The notes beneath the pieces were generated by a model that ran no database searches, had not been told where the DNA came from, and saw only the letters and a program-made list of their open reading frames with translations. The position numbers and the translations under genes are program-made. A DNA stretch of 64,000 nucleotides from Rotaria sp. Silwood1. Its lineage: Eukaryota; Rotifera; Eurotatoria; Philodinida; Philodinidae. Within the stretch, counting starts at the first letter, position 1. Each line of letters opens with the position of its first letter. This document shows positions 48,976 to 63,306 of the stretch, in pieces. The stretch is taken from assembly GCA_905250075.1 (NCBI GenBank), contig CAJNOP010000099.1, positions 389,967 through 453,966 of the forward strand, written 5' to 3'.

Positions 48976-50996
48976 TCACGTTTTATGTATATAGTAGAGA
49001 AAGAAAAGAAAAATATGTAACAATCTTTTTGTTTTAACAGAAATGAGTCATTCTTTAAATATACGACAATGACAGCAAAGCAAATGTTGTGAAACATTTT
49101 TATTCTGTGAAATTGGAATGACAAAGTCACATACATATATCAAGTAAACTGCTCGAAAGAAAAAAAATATGAATCGAATGAGATTCTTACAAAAATTTGT
49201 ATTTGTCAACATAGAACTGTTAGGTTTTGTTGATTTGAAATTCAATGTTGAAAGCTTCTACTGATCTTACGTGTTATTCATTAAGATTGCTGTTCTTAAA
49301 AAAAAAGCAGTCGGATCAAGCGATTTCCACAACTTTGTAATAAATATTCTATTAGTGGTTCTATTGCTGTGGTATTATCCGTTTTGAAAAATTGGATTTT
49401 AATGCACTACAATGAATTTCGTCACTTGACGCTGCATTTTTATTTTATTTGCAGACAATGCTGACGAATGAGTATTTTTCAGGTGCCATCTTCATTAAAT
49501 ATACAAATTCAAAAACTAAGGTAAAACAGCCAACAATCGATGTAGCCGATATAGATGAAACAAGAAAAGTTCAGATCAATGCCATTGGCTTCATTGTATT
49601 TATTCGAAATCTTTGTCGATTCATTTTACTTGCTTGAGAATCTTGTTCCCTAGACTGAAAGGCTAGGGTCTAGAAACCGAAATTCACCTGTGTCTGTCTG
49701 TCTGTCGGTAACACGGTCAAAATGGCCATTTTTTTGGCACAAACGCCATTTTTATGGCACAAACAACCATTTTTTTTGGCACAAGTGACCATCTTTTTGG
49801 CATAAACGACCATTTTTTTGGCACAAGTGACCATTTTTTTTTGGCACAAACGGCCATTTTTTTACTAAAATTAACTAGGTAACTATGGTACAAATGAGCA
49901 TGTAACTATGGCACAAACGGTCATTTTTTTGGTACAAACGGCCACGTAACTATGGCACAGGTGACCATATAGCGACCATGGTACAAACAACTATTCCGGT
50001 AACTATGGTACAAATGACCATCTAAAGACTGATGTAAATGAACCCATAATAATCATGGGTAAAATGTTAATGGAATAACTGTAATTCGGGTAGTGGTGTA
50101 AAACGGCTTACAAAAGCATTTAATTAGTGAGAGTCAGACCAAATGAGCAGTATGGATTTAAAGAAATCGTTTAAATTATTCATTATTGTAGCATTGATTG
50201 TGCAATGTTGTATCAATGAATATCTAATTTATTAATAGTTTAGAATTAATGCGCGAATTGAAGCATAAAATATTGATTAATAAAACTCAAATTTTATGAA
50301 TAATATAATTCATATTTTTGTACGTACAAATAGCGCCAATATAATTATAAAAAAATCCTATTGTTGTCTAATCTTATTGGGCGCTATTTATATTTATAAA
50401 AGCAAAAAAAAATAAAACAAAAACGATAAAAAAAATTAAATTTGTAAATGCATCATCTTTACTTAGAGTGAGAATTCTCCAAATTAAGTTTTCTGGTCGC
50501 CTAAGATATACTGGTAACATTATCAATTTTGCGTATTACTTTTTTAATGTAGCTTTTTATGTTATTACATTCGTACATGTATTCTATCCGTCTAGGACTA
50601 AGTGAATCGCTTGACGATGAACGTTACTTGTACTTTAATACATCGATATTCAGATCCATTTGTACCGAAAATAACTTGATCTAATCGAGATATTGACGAG
50701 TGACTGGTTTCTTTGAGTGATCGCTTGTGCTCTTTCATACTTTCATCGTGCTCAAAAGTGATCGCAATCCTTTTGAACAATGTTGCTATTACAAAGTTAA
50801 TCGATTTTGAGGGTGTGAGTGTAGGTCATTACTTCCTTGAATATGCTGGTTCTCATATCTCATCTAACATGAACTAAAACTTATTAAATCAAATAGACAT
50901 GTCATGTTTATTTTAAATTTGAAAAATTAGTATGCTTAGAAGAGAAAAAAAATATTGAATAGAATATTATCCAATTCCATGACTGTAGGATTAAGT
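48976..50996. other. Intergenic region with minisatellite
   Basis: AT-rich apart from the minisatellite listed separately. Frames at 49449-49637 (plus, preceded by an acceptor-like TTTGCAG) and 50598-50780 (minus) are short and unrecognised; either could be a remnant exon. Confidence 0.45.
49718..50030. repeat. Degenerate minisatellite, unit ~22 bp
   Basis: About a dozen units based on GGCACAAACGRCCATTTTTTT, shifting on the right to a GGTAACTATGGTACAAATGACCAT type. Preceded by a TGTC microsatellite at 49690-49707. Unit length varies through the T run. Confidence 0.85.
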
Positions 50997-51006
50997 GTCA
51001 AAATAA

Positions 51007-54000
51007 TCATAATGGAAGCTTCAAAGCATTTATAATAATACTACCAACATGTGATGTAAGAGGTGCATGTATATTGTTTCGGTTTTCGACTAATTTTCTG
51101 ATGAATGTCAAAGGATTAGAACGAACACGACATTGATGAAGTTGTAAAAGGTGACGGTGATCTGGTTTTTCCACAAATCCATCAATAGTAATCCAACCGT
51201 TCTCGAAAGCATCTTCTTCGATCTCGGTTCGAGGTTTCGGGCACAGTCCTAGACATTGACAATAGGCTGTTTGCTCTTGACTACTTTCAAAGTAGAGAGT
51301 ACCGTTAAAAATAAATAACTTCGCCAACCATTCAATCGGAATAGGGAAAGCAACAGTGCCACAATCGGGCGAAATGGACGGAGGGATTGTTAAGGTTGTT
51401 GTATTGACTATAATGGATTGATCTCATTTAATACGTGGTAGCAGTAAACACAACGTTGTAGTCAATCGTTTATTACATGATTGCTTATGATAAAGAAAGT
51501 GTAATTGACTCATTAACCAATTGGCTTCAAAAGGGCTCACAAAAATGATATGCTGATTACGATAGACGAGTATCCATCGTGCTGGACGTAGAAAAGGATC
51601 TAGTGATTCTCCTCGTGTTTGAATGACACGTTTGAATTCATTCGTAATCCACAGATTTTGTTGCCAACTATGTGGTTGACATTCACGGTAGAATGTAGTA
51701 CCAAGAAAAGCATCAGCGATAGGACAAAATGCTGAAATTAAATTTGATAAATTCAACATAGGACCTTGCATATCGCATAATTTCTTGATTTCATCGTGTA
51801 GTACCGGTTCACATGGACCGACAGATGACGGACGTTTTTGCTGTCGTTCTTCTTCCAATTCTTGTTTTCGTTCTAGTTCTCGTTGCTGCTCTTCATCTAA
51901 CAACTGTGCAAGAAGTTTTTTTGAACCACCGTAATCATATAATCGTTTGGAAACAGCTTCATGAATTTCAACAGACGAACAAATACTGGAATGTGTATAT
52001 CGAGCCAAATAAATCTCGAATATTGTTTGGAATGTTTTTGATACACCATACATTGCTTTCAATTCGGTGACTTCAGTTTCTAAACATTCTCGGGCTAAAT
52101 TTTCCATCATTATATTTGTAAACGATTCTTCATGATTGATCCAGTGAATATTTTGAAAAGCATTAACTTTTCGTTGAAAACTTAAACTTTGCGTTGCCCA
52201 ATGATGTAATCCATCCCAAGTCGATTGTTGAGTATTTTCATACACCCAACGAAGAATATCAGTCAGAGTAATTCGATCATCGATATTTTCTTTTTCATTT
52301 GATAGAACTGAATTTTTTTTCATTGTTTGAATTTGTTGATGCACTTCAGTTGAACTTCAGAAACTTAACCAATGATGTTTGCCTAATTTTCGCATTCTCA
52401 TACATGATTGAACTAAACGATCCTTGCTGAGACCATTTCCTAAGGTGACAGCAGCTCTAAATTCATTTGGAAATTTAAAATCTGTTCCTCTCGTATGAAT
52501 TTCATCTAAATAAAATACACAACGATCAAGTCGTTCACTAGCAGGCGATGTCACAAACGCATGATGCTGATATTGGCAATCACAAACAAAAATTGAATCT
52601 GATTCAAAATAAACAGCATAATCAATTTTGGTTTTATCTGATAGGTCCAACCATTTAACAGCTATTTGACGATTTGTTTTGTCAATAAACAATGCACCAA
52701 CACCTAGAATGACTTGTATAATTGATTTGTCTTTGACAATATGACTCAAGATGTCATCCGAACTCGTACTAATAGGCAGGTATTGATAATGCTCTTTGTT
52801 CGATTGAAGTAAATTATTAAGAACAATGGCATCAGTTTTCTGAAGTTCTGGTAAATCACATTGACGAATATGAACAGGCAATAATAATTGAGTATCATTT
52901 GTACCACTGAATCCAGTAATTATTTTTGTTCGTGAAGATGACGATAAATCCCAGGCAGAAGAAACTAATTTATGTGGAAATTGTTTTGCTTCTTGAGGAA
53001 AGATAAAATGATTGAGAAAATAATTAATAACTAACATATTATATCGTAGAGTTGGAAAGAGTTGTTGAGTTCGTTGTTGATAATCTTTTAGATTGACTGT
53101 TTTCCATTGTTTTATACTTGAAATTCTATCATTGTCGTCTTCTAGTGAAAGCCATTCTTCATAGATCATTTTCGGATCGCTTTCATCTTGACTCAAACGA
53201 TCAAAACATTGAAGCATTTGTGAATCACTCAAACCATTACAGTAATAGGAAAGTTGTGTTAAGACAATAGCCACATCTGGATGTCCGAATTCTATATTTT
53301 CAGCTGCAACATCTTTGGCACGAAACGGTACGGCCATCAAACGATTGAATTTCGGATTTTGATTCACACCGAAATTAACACGATAGCGCTTTTTTAAAGC
53401 AACGAATAGCACTTCCGATGATAGAAGACCACGCATAATAAGAAATAATTGAATTGTGCTATAGGGAAATCGATCTATTAGACAATCGACGGATGAGTTT
53501 GCATCTAGAATGAATGATAATATATGTTGTTGATCTATTCGACGATAATTTTTTTCATTAAGCCAAGCATTTGCAATTCTTTGACATAATTCTGGAAATG
53601 GTCGATGATTAAGTAAACGAAATTCTGGAAAACTACTTCGACTTTCTGATGCTTTATAAAAAATGTCATCGTGGTATTGTTGTGCGATGTTTGTTGTGTG
53701 TTGTTTGACTAAGCTTAATACCAATTGAATGGTTTTCCAACGTTCCGAACCTCCATCGACTTGTTGTTGACGACCAATCGAATAAATCAATTGATATTTA
53801 ACATGTAAAATTTCATCGGATTCATCTAAGACATCTCGAGCAAATGTTTTCATCCAACGTTGAATGGACAACATTGAACGACCAGCATCAAATTCCTTTC
53901 GTCGACATTTATCTATTGTAAGCAAATCAAATGATAGAATATCCTCAGGTGAAGTTAATACGACATCACAATCACTTAATCCTTGTTGAAGACGATTGAA

Positions 54001-57000
54001 AATTTTATTCAATTGTATATCACTAAAATTCATATCACGACGGCAAGCAAATGGCAGTATACGTCGATTTAGTAAGCCACCTAATTTACAACGTAGTGAT
54101 TGGTAATTCATTGAAAATAATGATTTTAATACAATGATACGAACTAAACTCGAAGACGAAGAACATAAGCTAAGTGCTAACATTGGTAAAATAACCGAGG
54201 TTTTGCCTTCACCCATATTCATTTGCATAACAATATTGGATATTGAAGGATTGTTTTTGTTCATGATTGGTTGTATCATATGACGTGCTACTTCGATTTG
54301 TATTTCTCGAATCGTAATATTCATTTCAAGTTCCAGTATTAACCATGGAACATGCATTGATGGTGTCCAATTGGCATGAGGTATATTCGATATTTCTTTT
54401 TCAAAATCTTCCCATTTGCTCTGATTAGCAAAATGTAAAGCTCTTTCAATTTGTTGTTCTACAATCCAATTAACCATGATTCCACCGAGTAATATACGTT
54501 GTTCCAATGTCAAGAACAATGATGGTGGATTTAAACTATTCATTACGTTTCCTAATGATGAAACATTCGATTCAGTATCATTTAACCACATTTGTTGAAA
54601 TACAGATATTAAAATTGTTGGTAGAATGCGTACTACTAAGCCTATTTTGAATAAGAACTCATATGTTATTGTAATGGATTTTACTAATTCGTTCCAGAAT
54701 TCTACAGATTCTTGACGAAAAGAATCGAGAAATTGATTGATTTCTTCCATCGAAAGATACTCGTTTCGATATTCTTCGATTAAATTAAATTTCTCCCAAC
54801 CTTCAGTTAAGTGTTCCTTGAAATGATTGGCTATATCACTGAGAGGATTAACTTGGGAATCAGTAGAAGGAAAAATTTTTTCTGGAAATGCTTTTTGCTG
54901 ATTTGTGATTTGAACACATGCTGTTGGTTTAATAAAATAATTGGAATGAGGATATAGAATTTTTTGTTTTGCACTTTCGAGCAATTTTTGATCGATGACT
55001 TCATTTGTCGAATTAAGGCGAATTTGATAGAGATTTCGAAATAGTTCGAAAGAAAATTGTTGAGGATTGACAGACAATTTGGTATTGAAAGGAATCAATA
55101 TGACAGAGCGAAAATGATCTGACTGTTTATCTGGTTTATCTGTGGAAGATTGTTATTTTTATAAGTACAATTTTTAACAAAACAATCTTGAATTTCTTGT
55201 AAAGCTATACTTCGTTTATAACGACCGAGATTTCCTAGATTGATACAATCAGATTGAAATGTAGTTTCCTGAATATGTTTATATCGAGTGAATGAAGGAT
55301 ATAAGACGGATCTTAGTGTTTCGGTTGGTGCTTTCAATATGGATTTAAGCATTTGTAAATAAAATGGTTTACTAGAACATTTACTGGATATATAATGTAG
55401 AAAATCGAGTAACATTTCAAATCGTTCAATTTCATCTTTTTGATTATCAGCTTCGATTGTTCTCAATTGTTCGGCGAATTTAAACAAACCAATCCAGATA
55501 TGTTTCAATTCATATTCACTTGAAAGCCATCGAGTCAAAGGAAAACACTTGAGTTCTGTGCTATCTTTCAAATTCACATCTCCACTACCATATAAATAAT
55601 CCACAAGGCGAATAGAATTGTAGTTTGTTGCATGTGGACAATTTTCCCAAACTGGTTGGTATGATGTACTCGAGCTTGTACTGCGAATTTCTGCTTCTAT
55701 CTGTGTAGATAATCGAACTGTCGGATTATATGAATCTCGATAGTCTCAGTAGAGCTTTGTCAATAATTTTTCATTATACTTTTTGCTTTCAAAGAGTTTC
55801 TGTAGTTCATCATTAGACGTGGCTGGTGGATGCATAAAGTTCAATTGCTCACTTGTTTCGACTAATTTCTTTGCTATTAAATAATACCCAAAATGTTGCA
55901 TTGAATAAGGTAAACTATGAGGATTCCATTCGATTTTTTCCATAGAAGTGAGATGTTCCGGGAAATAATTTACTTTTGGTGAAATGGTCGCAATTTGCAG
56001 AAGAATATTTCGAGAAACTGCATCAAAAGGTTGATCAGACCAACAACCAGCTGAATTCAATAATTGAAATGCACGTTCCATTCCTGTCATTCCTGTATAT
56101 TGATTCGGAAGGGGATAAGATGTCATTGCATGTAATAGTGCCAAATAAAGCCACCCTGTTGGACTATCAGTAGGTTGAAGAATACGTAGTCGATCATTTA
56201 AAATGAAAACAAAATATTGATAAAGAACTGATGTTGATGTTGATTTTCATTCTATAGTAACAATTTGATGTTCGTTGTCAGATTTTTTGCTTACTTGGAC
56301 TTGTCCAAAAGGCACGATAAGTTTTCGACTAAGATAAGGTCTATTTGTTTGATTGATTGCTGCCGTGGGCGAAAGAAGAAGACCCGATTTCAAGCCTGTC
56401 AATGTTCCGAACCATTGTTCTGTATCGATATACATATCTGAATATTCACGGGACGTTATTAGACTCGTATTAACATCATATTTGAAGGCAATGCCTAATC
56501 GAGATAGATGAATATGAATAAAAGCATCGTCTTTTAACATATATACGTAGGGCTCTTCATCCAGACGGATGAAATACCGTTCAAACAAATTTTTAAAGAA
56601 TGATGATGATCGATTAATCAAATATTGTCTATTTTCTGTGTTGCATGTTCTAACAAATCCTTTTTTTTGAATACTAATATGTAGTGTATGTCATTTAATA
56701 AATTCGAATCTTGAAAATGGATAGGTCGAAATTCTACTATTTTCTTGTTTTCATTCCACCAATGACTGTAGTTCGATGTAAAAACGTCAGATAGTTCTTC
56801 CTCAAAACAATCTGGAGGGATTAGTTGAAACTTATCATTTGTTTGAATGTGCCGCTCATAGACTATCAATCGCCAGTTTGAATAATCATAGGTAAATTCA
56901 TAGTGAACTTTTCCATTGGCATGGTATCCATGTTTTGTAATATAAGTATCTTTTGATTGGGCTGCTTGCACTTCAAAAATATGATGACCAAATACACGAA

Positions 57001-60000
57001 AAAATAACTTATCTGAAGTGATTCTGTCTGGTAAAAACCCAATAGTCATATCATTAACCGAAAATATCCCTTTCAAACAATCAATTGATATCTTATTCGA
57101 TTCATATTCACCATCATACCAACCATCATACAGATGTTTATTTCTTTTCTTCCATTTTCCATTTATCTTACCTTTATTTTGAATAACTGCCCAGTAGCTA
57201 GCACAAAATTCATTTAAAATTTCATAGGAATTTTTTTTCAAGGAGTTCACTAACGGTTGGATGTATTGATACTAATACACGTTCACTAGAACGCATTATA
57301 TTTCTCATAAATATACTCATATTTGTTTTTTTCTTGCTTAAATTCATATTATCATGAATAGTTGTGACTAGTGTCAATAACGAGATAACATTTTCATTTG
57401 ATAAAGCGAAAGAATTGCTATAATCTGTATACATTGAAAATGTTAATAGACATGCAACACCGATAATCACAATTTTATCACGCAATATGTCCATTTTATC
57501 AGAATCAGATGAAGATGGATTCTGAATGCTTTCCGAAATCAGTTGAATCCATTTTTCACCTACGTTACGACATTTTATGACAAGATTAATCATTTGATTT
57601 TTTCTTGTAGAATTGCAAATGGTGAATACTCTCATGGTGATTATTGTTATGGTTACTAACAATAATTCGTTCTGCCAATTACATTCGCAATCTTTCAAAT
57701 GACGCTCCAATCTCACAATTAATTCATCAACAAAATGATCATCTAATAATTGTTGATGTGATTCTGGACACCAGGGATAAATGAGTGTTTCTCGATTCAT
57801 TGTCATTGGACCATATTGCAAGAATGCATGTGTAATAAGTATAGCAACACTTTCTTCATTCATTGATAAGGAATCCAATTCAAGAATACTTAAAAGATTC
57901 CACCATTGTAAACGATGACCAGAACGAAATGAACCGAACTCAATGAATTGGGCTGGTTTCAATTGTAGTGAACACTTGGATAGTTTAGCAATCACTTTAT
58001 TTTGTATACATTGCGTGGTACTGATTGAAAATTGCAAATCTTTATAATTTGAATCAGTTAATTCAGGTGTTAACGTTCGACATTCATCTTGGAATTCTAT
58101 TATTTTGGTTGGAGATATTTGAACTCGAAGGCTATTTTCGTATAGAAATTCATCCACAGGTATTGGGACGACCTGTCGTGGAGTAGAAAAATGACTTTGT
58201 GATATTGATTGAGTTGCAGATACCAATTTCACTTTACACTTGTGTGAACCTTGGTAGAATTGTCTTAGCTTAGCACTATGAGGACTAACGCTCACCCATT
58301 CATGCATACAATGATGAGATGGATTCGGATTAGGACGATTGACGAATTGCCAAAGAATATCTCGAAAACATCTGATTTCATTCGGCATCTGTAGTTCAAA
58401 GATAACAGCCAGGGCACTTTCTCGCTGTGATGGTATTGGGCATTCATAAATATCAACTTTAATATTATTTGCTTTTTTTATAGTAGTACATCGATCACAT
58501 TTTTGCAAATAGAAGTTCACATCACATTCACACTTTAAATCATAAGCTTTTTTCATGAGTTGTTCACTTCTTTTATTTTATCTTTTCTGTCTTGTTCAAC
58601 TTGATCTTGAATTTTCTGTAGAGTTTCATTCATTTTCTGTGATTGATCAACAAAATAAACACCAAAAGCATTTGTCGATTCTATATTACTTATCAGATCG
58701 GGATATCGTTTGTCATTGAATTCTCGAAAATAATCATACAAATTTCGAGCTCGAATCATATCATCTCGATTAGGTAATATTAAAAGTTCAAATAGATCCA
58801 AAATATGTGGGATTCGAATAGCATGTAATTTCAATCGTTCGAATCTCTTGTCTTCACATAATCTTTTATGCATCAAACAAATTATTGTCAATGATGTTAG
58901 AATAAATCGACTATAACCAATTGGATCTGTAGATTTATTATTTGAATAATAAAAATTCAAAGCTGCTTGTTGATAATCTTCGTAAAAAGATTGTAAATTT
59001 TCAAAACACTCGTATCCTTTTTCTGACATTAATGAACGGTTGATCCATTCCTCTAAACAAGACTGTACCCAATTTTCAATATGTGTCAAAGCTATTCCAA
59101 TGGCATCCTCTCTATGATTGGTTAATGTTGAAATGGTAGGTAATGTATCGTTGTCATGAACCACTCCATTCGATGTCCAATGATCATAAGCATACGTACG
59201 AGAGTACTGTCTAAGCGATATATTGGAATCGTGTTTATTGAGATAAGCTTTTAATTTCATACATGAATGCTGGTAGATTTCCTGCTCATTTGCATTTAAT
59301 TGAAGTTTGGAGTATTTTTGCTTTTCTTTTTTTTCGATGGGTATTTGCTAATCGGGGTTCGGGAAAATACGATCAATTTTCTGTTTAATATCTTCTGTTA
59401 CATTTTGTATCCACGGAAGATGCACATCATTCAAATCAATAGACGATAACAAAACTTCTATTTTATTCAAGTGTACAATTTATCGAAGACAATGTATGAG
59501 CAAATCAGAAGATACCCGAGAACCCATCGTTGCTTGTCTTGTAGAAATAAAATATGTTAAAAATTTTGTAATAAGTAATTTATAAACGATAGTACCAATT
59601 TTCTCCAAACGTTTTGTTAGAATGGTATGAAAAACAACTTTAACAGTCATCCATAAGCCTGATCGTCGAAAAGGAAACATTGAATTATTATATCGAATTT
59701 GATCACGATGTTTTTTCTTAAATGGAATAGATATTTTGATTTTATCATCCTTTTCGATTCCTTTGAATTGTGTGATCCACCATTGGCAGACATAATGTGC
59801 TATGGGTATTTCACGTATATCATTGAATACATATGATGCTTTGTGAGCCTTGGAATATTCGATTGTATTGTTCATAAAATCAACTAGTAATTCACACTGA
59901 ACGTGAGATAACAGCTGAGATTCATCAGGCAATCGATATGTAGGTGTAGGAAAACACGAAAGATGTGGTTCTAGTGATGATGTTATAGTTTCTGTTGGTA

Positions 60001-60511
60001 ATAGCACTTGCCAAGATGAGATCAATGATTGATTGGGTGGATTCTCATCAATTTCAATCAATACAGCAGCATTTTGAGCATGAAAATAGAGTGGCAGAAA
60101 ATCACCTGATGTCAGCTTCTGAATAGTCGATTGTAAATTCGGAATAGAACAATTTTCTATCTTCTGTACAATTGACCAACGTTGAATACAATTCTTAAGG
60201 AGTGATAAGATTGATAGTTCATTTTTTTCATCTAACGACTCCAAAAATTCATTCATACATTCAAGTATTTTGTATTCATATTGATGGTTGGACTGACTTA
60301 AATAATCCTTGGCCGTTGATGATGATAGATCATGAGGAAGAAATAAATGATTTAGCATCGATTCATTCATGTCTTGTGAGTGTAACGAATCATAGTTGCC
60401 ATAAGACAATGTCTGACGAAAATTTTTCGAAAACATCTGTGAAGTCAAAAGAAGAATCAAAAATTCATACACTCGAAAGAGAAAAAAGCTCTCAATAGAA
60501 TCCCTATAAGG
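51007..60511 (-). pseudogene. DUF3638/DUF3645 giant helicase-like protein, disrupted
   Basis: About 3,170 codons of one protein, read from 60511 down to 51007. DUF3638 lies near 53800-54360: MNMGEGKTSVILPML (a P-loop-like GEGKTS at about 54200) and LDESDE (about 53830). DUF3645 follows near 53270-53390 (VPFRAKDVAAENIEFGHPDV), then DEIHTRGTDFKFP and SCMRMRKLGK (52390-52515). The frame is broken by in-frame stops TAA 59480, TAG 59348, and TGA at 56247, 55746, 52357 and 51424. It changes frame near 58560, 57230, 56661 and 55130. The sequence between and across these stops stays protein-like and in frame, so they are not introns. Two frame changes sit on runs of eight A. No start exon was found, so the 5' end may also be lost. 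The family's function is largely unknown; it resembles ATP-driven SecA/helicase-type proteins. Confidence 0.85.
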
Positions 60512-63200
60512 TTACGGTGTACGTCGGAGTGTGATCATGGATGTGAGAATGAGCGGAGCTGGTAAACTCACTGATAGAAACAGTCAGACTCAGACCTACA
60601 GCTTCACACCCACACGCATCAGTGGCTACAGCTGTGCCTAATGCCGTAGTTATCATTAAGCATATCATGGAGATATGGGTGTGAAGAGAGAGCACCTACG
60701 CACCCACCCACACCCTATTGTACTTGTATGTAGGTATTTTATACATCAACACAGTCTACAAAGATCTTCTATTCTTCATTTACTTTGACTAAGATACGTA
60801 TTTATCTATAATTTGGTTGCTACTGTCAAAATAAATTCATTAATCACAACAGGTATTCTCATTTACTTCGCAAAAACTCACGATGTTATTAAAGACAAAG
60901 TGGTTTAAGTATTGTAGAGACATATAGCTAAGCGTACAGAGAGAACCAATTAGCTACCATTTCGAGACCATATTTCTTTGATCGAAAAAATATTATATGT
61001 GTCTACAATGGCACATAGTGAAATCCAAGCCATTCAAAACTTCTCTTTAGCTATTATACAGTCATCTTGTTCTCAAATATATCTTTGAAAAGAATGAACT
61101 GCGATGCTATCACCACTTACCTACTTACTGTTAATTTCGTTGAGCTATTTTGGTTGCTTTAAAAGTTTTTTTGCATTCAATTTGGTTGCAGTTTGATTTA
61201 TACTTACATAGAATTTGATCTGGGAAAAAACCCATAGAATCGAAAAAAGAACTCTATATTTCACTCAGTTACTATAGTTAAAGAGATGTCACTAAACTCT
61301 GGCAAAAAATAGATAAATTTATAATATAATTAGCTTTCTCTTCGCACTTATAGGAATTATCTGAGTACATTCACTTTCACCATAATTCAAGTAGGTACCC
61401 TATTGTTTTCGATAAGCTAGTTTAATTTTTCTCACTCGTCCATAATAGTAGGTATGCGCCTCTTTCAGCTGCCTATTATGTAGCTGGATAAAAATATCCT
61501 GTTAAATGACTTGAACTTGTTCATTAATAGGTCTTCTAATTTCGTTCTACTAATTATAATCTACGAGAGACTGTAATTGTCCATGTTCTCTGACCGCACA
61601 TCGGCAAAGACACCTGCACCGTCAAGAAGTCCGTTTTTCGGTTTGCACGATCATCATATAGTTATATCTTTCTTTTTCTTTTTGAATTTCTCTTATCACT
61701 TTACGTCAAACTTATGTTTTTTTCAGTTTAAATATTTCATTATTTAAATTAACTTAAGGGTGTGGAATGGATGAGACCATGTATGGCGATCATAATCTCT
61801 TCGAAAATCCAGAGATGGCCGAGTCAAGTCATTTTTGACTTGACTTGACAGAGTCATATATAAAAAAAAGTCAAATAAAGCCTTCAAATGTATATATATA
61901 TAAAGGTGTTTTATTCAATGGAATTTCGATTTTCTATCTTTTGTGTGAAGTAAGATAATGGTTGTTGAAAATTCGTAGAAAATCGTTTTCCTCAATTTGT
62001 ATCGAACCATTCATTTCGCAAAAATCTCTTTAACGGAAATACGTTGTTTTGTTTGTTTTTATAACAATTAAATTTAAAAATAATTTAGTGAACAATAGTA
62101 AAACTTTAATATGAATCAAGGAAACCATTTTTTTCGATAACTTGACTTGGAATACTTAAGAAGTGATTCGACTTGAGGGCATCAGTGTTTGTGTGTATTG
62201 GTACGAGCCCTACAGCCACCCGTTCATTTCATCAAATTGACATAATCCTAGCGAATCTCATTGAAATGTTAAAAATCAATTGAACAATTTTCTTTTTCTT
62301 CAATGACGTTGTATCTTTTTGATTGATCATAAAGATGAAATTAGACATCGACGATGTTCAAACTATTATGTGAATTAGACATTCAAGTTCAGTTTCAATT
62401 TTATATCTGCCGATGTATAATCTAATAGAGGTTAAAGATGATAGATGACAAAGGAACGTCGTTTGTCGAAAGAAACAAAGCATCATCTTACTCAGAGGTT
62501 AATATTAATTTCGTATATTCATCTTTTGTAGAAAATATTGCAGACGAGAAGTAAACTTGTCGTTACTTTTATATTACTTTTATGCGTGTTCAGGGCTGTA
62601 TTAATACTGTTTTTCAGAAGAAAAATGACTTTCAGCTGTTATAAAACCGATTTGTTGTTACTAATTGAAGTTTGAAATTAAAATGGCTCTCTTTTTTGAC
62701 AGTTTTTATCGATTAGGAAATAAGATTGTACTGGCAGATCTAGCAAGTTAACTAAAGTTCAAGAAGTTTTAACGTTGAAAGCGACGAATAAATGAAAGAT
62801 CATGGAAGAAATAAAAAATACGACATATTCGCATTTTACATTAATCTAATGCAAGCTGATACAACGAATAATTTTGCGCACCTACACTGCCTTTTTCATC
62901 TTTCTCTCTCTCTCTCTCTTTCTCTGTATATATATATATATATTTAGTTTTTTGTGCATTAACAAAGATTTAATATCTATTATACAATGTATGGTGCGCA
63001 AATAACCGATGCGTCATCTAATCACTTTTTGATAAGATTGTCAGGTCTTTTTATAATGCTTTGAAGATCTTGAGGAAGTGACTCATGTTAATAGATAGCA
63101 AACGGTTTATCATGAGTATCACAAAAAAAAGAACAGTGCAAATATTTCTTCAATATGACGTGGATTTGCGCATTATAATTTAATTCAAGGAAGTAGATAC
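60512..63200. other. Intergenic region upstream of the macin-like gene
   Basis: 60525-60715 is richer in GC with GTGTG and CACCCACCC tracts. The rest is AT-rich. TCTCTC and TATATA microsatellites lie at about 62901-62944. No gene is supported. Confidence 0.5.
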
Positions 63201-63203
63201 TAG

Positions 63204-63210
63204 TATAAAA
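63204..63210 (+). promoter_or_regulatory. TATA box of the macin-like gene
   Basis: TATAAAA about 97 bases before the ATG at 63307, in a good position for a short leader. Confidence 0.55.
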
Positions 63211-63306
63211 ACATCATTTTATGATAACATTTATATCAAATCATTTTGTATTTCAAAAGCTTCCAACAATATTCGTACCTCATTTTCTCTGCAAAACAGC
63301 AACTCA

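Noticed and set aside
55095-55145. A 29 nt intron (GTACTT to CCACAG) to explain one frame change in the DUF3638 gene
   Set aside because: The phase would fit, but 29 nt is well below the shortest introns seen here (48 nt) and would not explain the other breaks.
52357-58556. ATGA-type overlaps between successive frames, suggesting an operon of separate small proteins
   Set aside because: The frames are pieces of one protein family in order, and protein-like sequence continues across the breaks. Several apparent starts are TTG or GTG.
51424-59482. Alternative genetic code with TGA as sense
   Set aside because: Four of six internal stops are TGA, but TAA and TAG also occur, and frameshifts are present. 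Gene decay is simpler.
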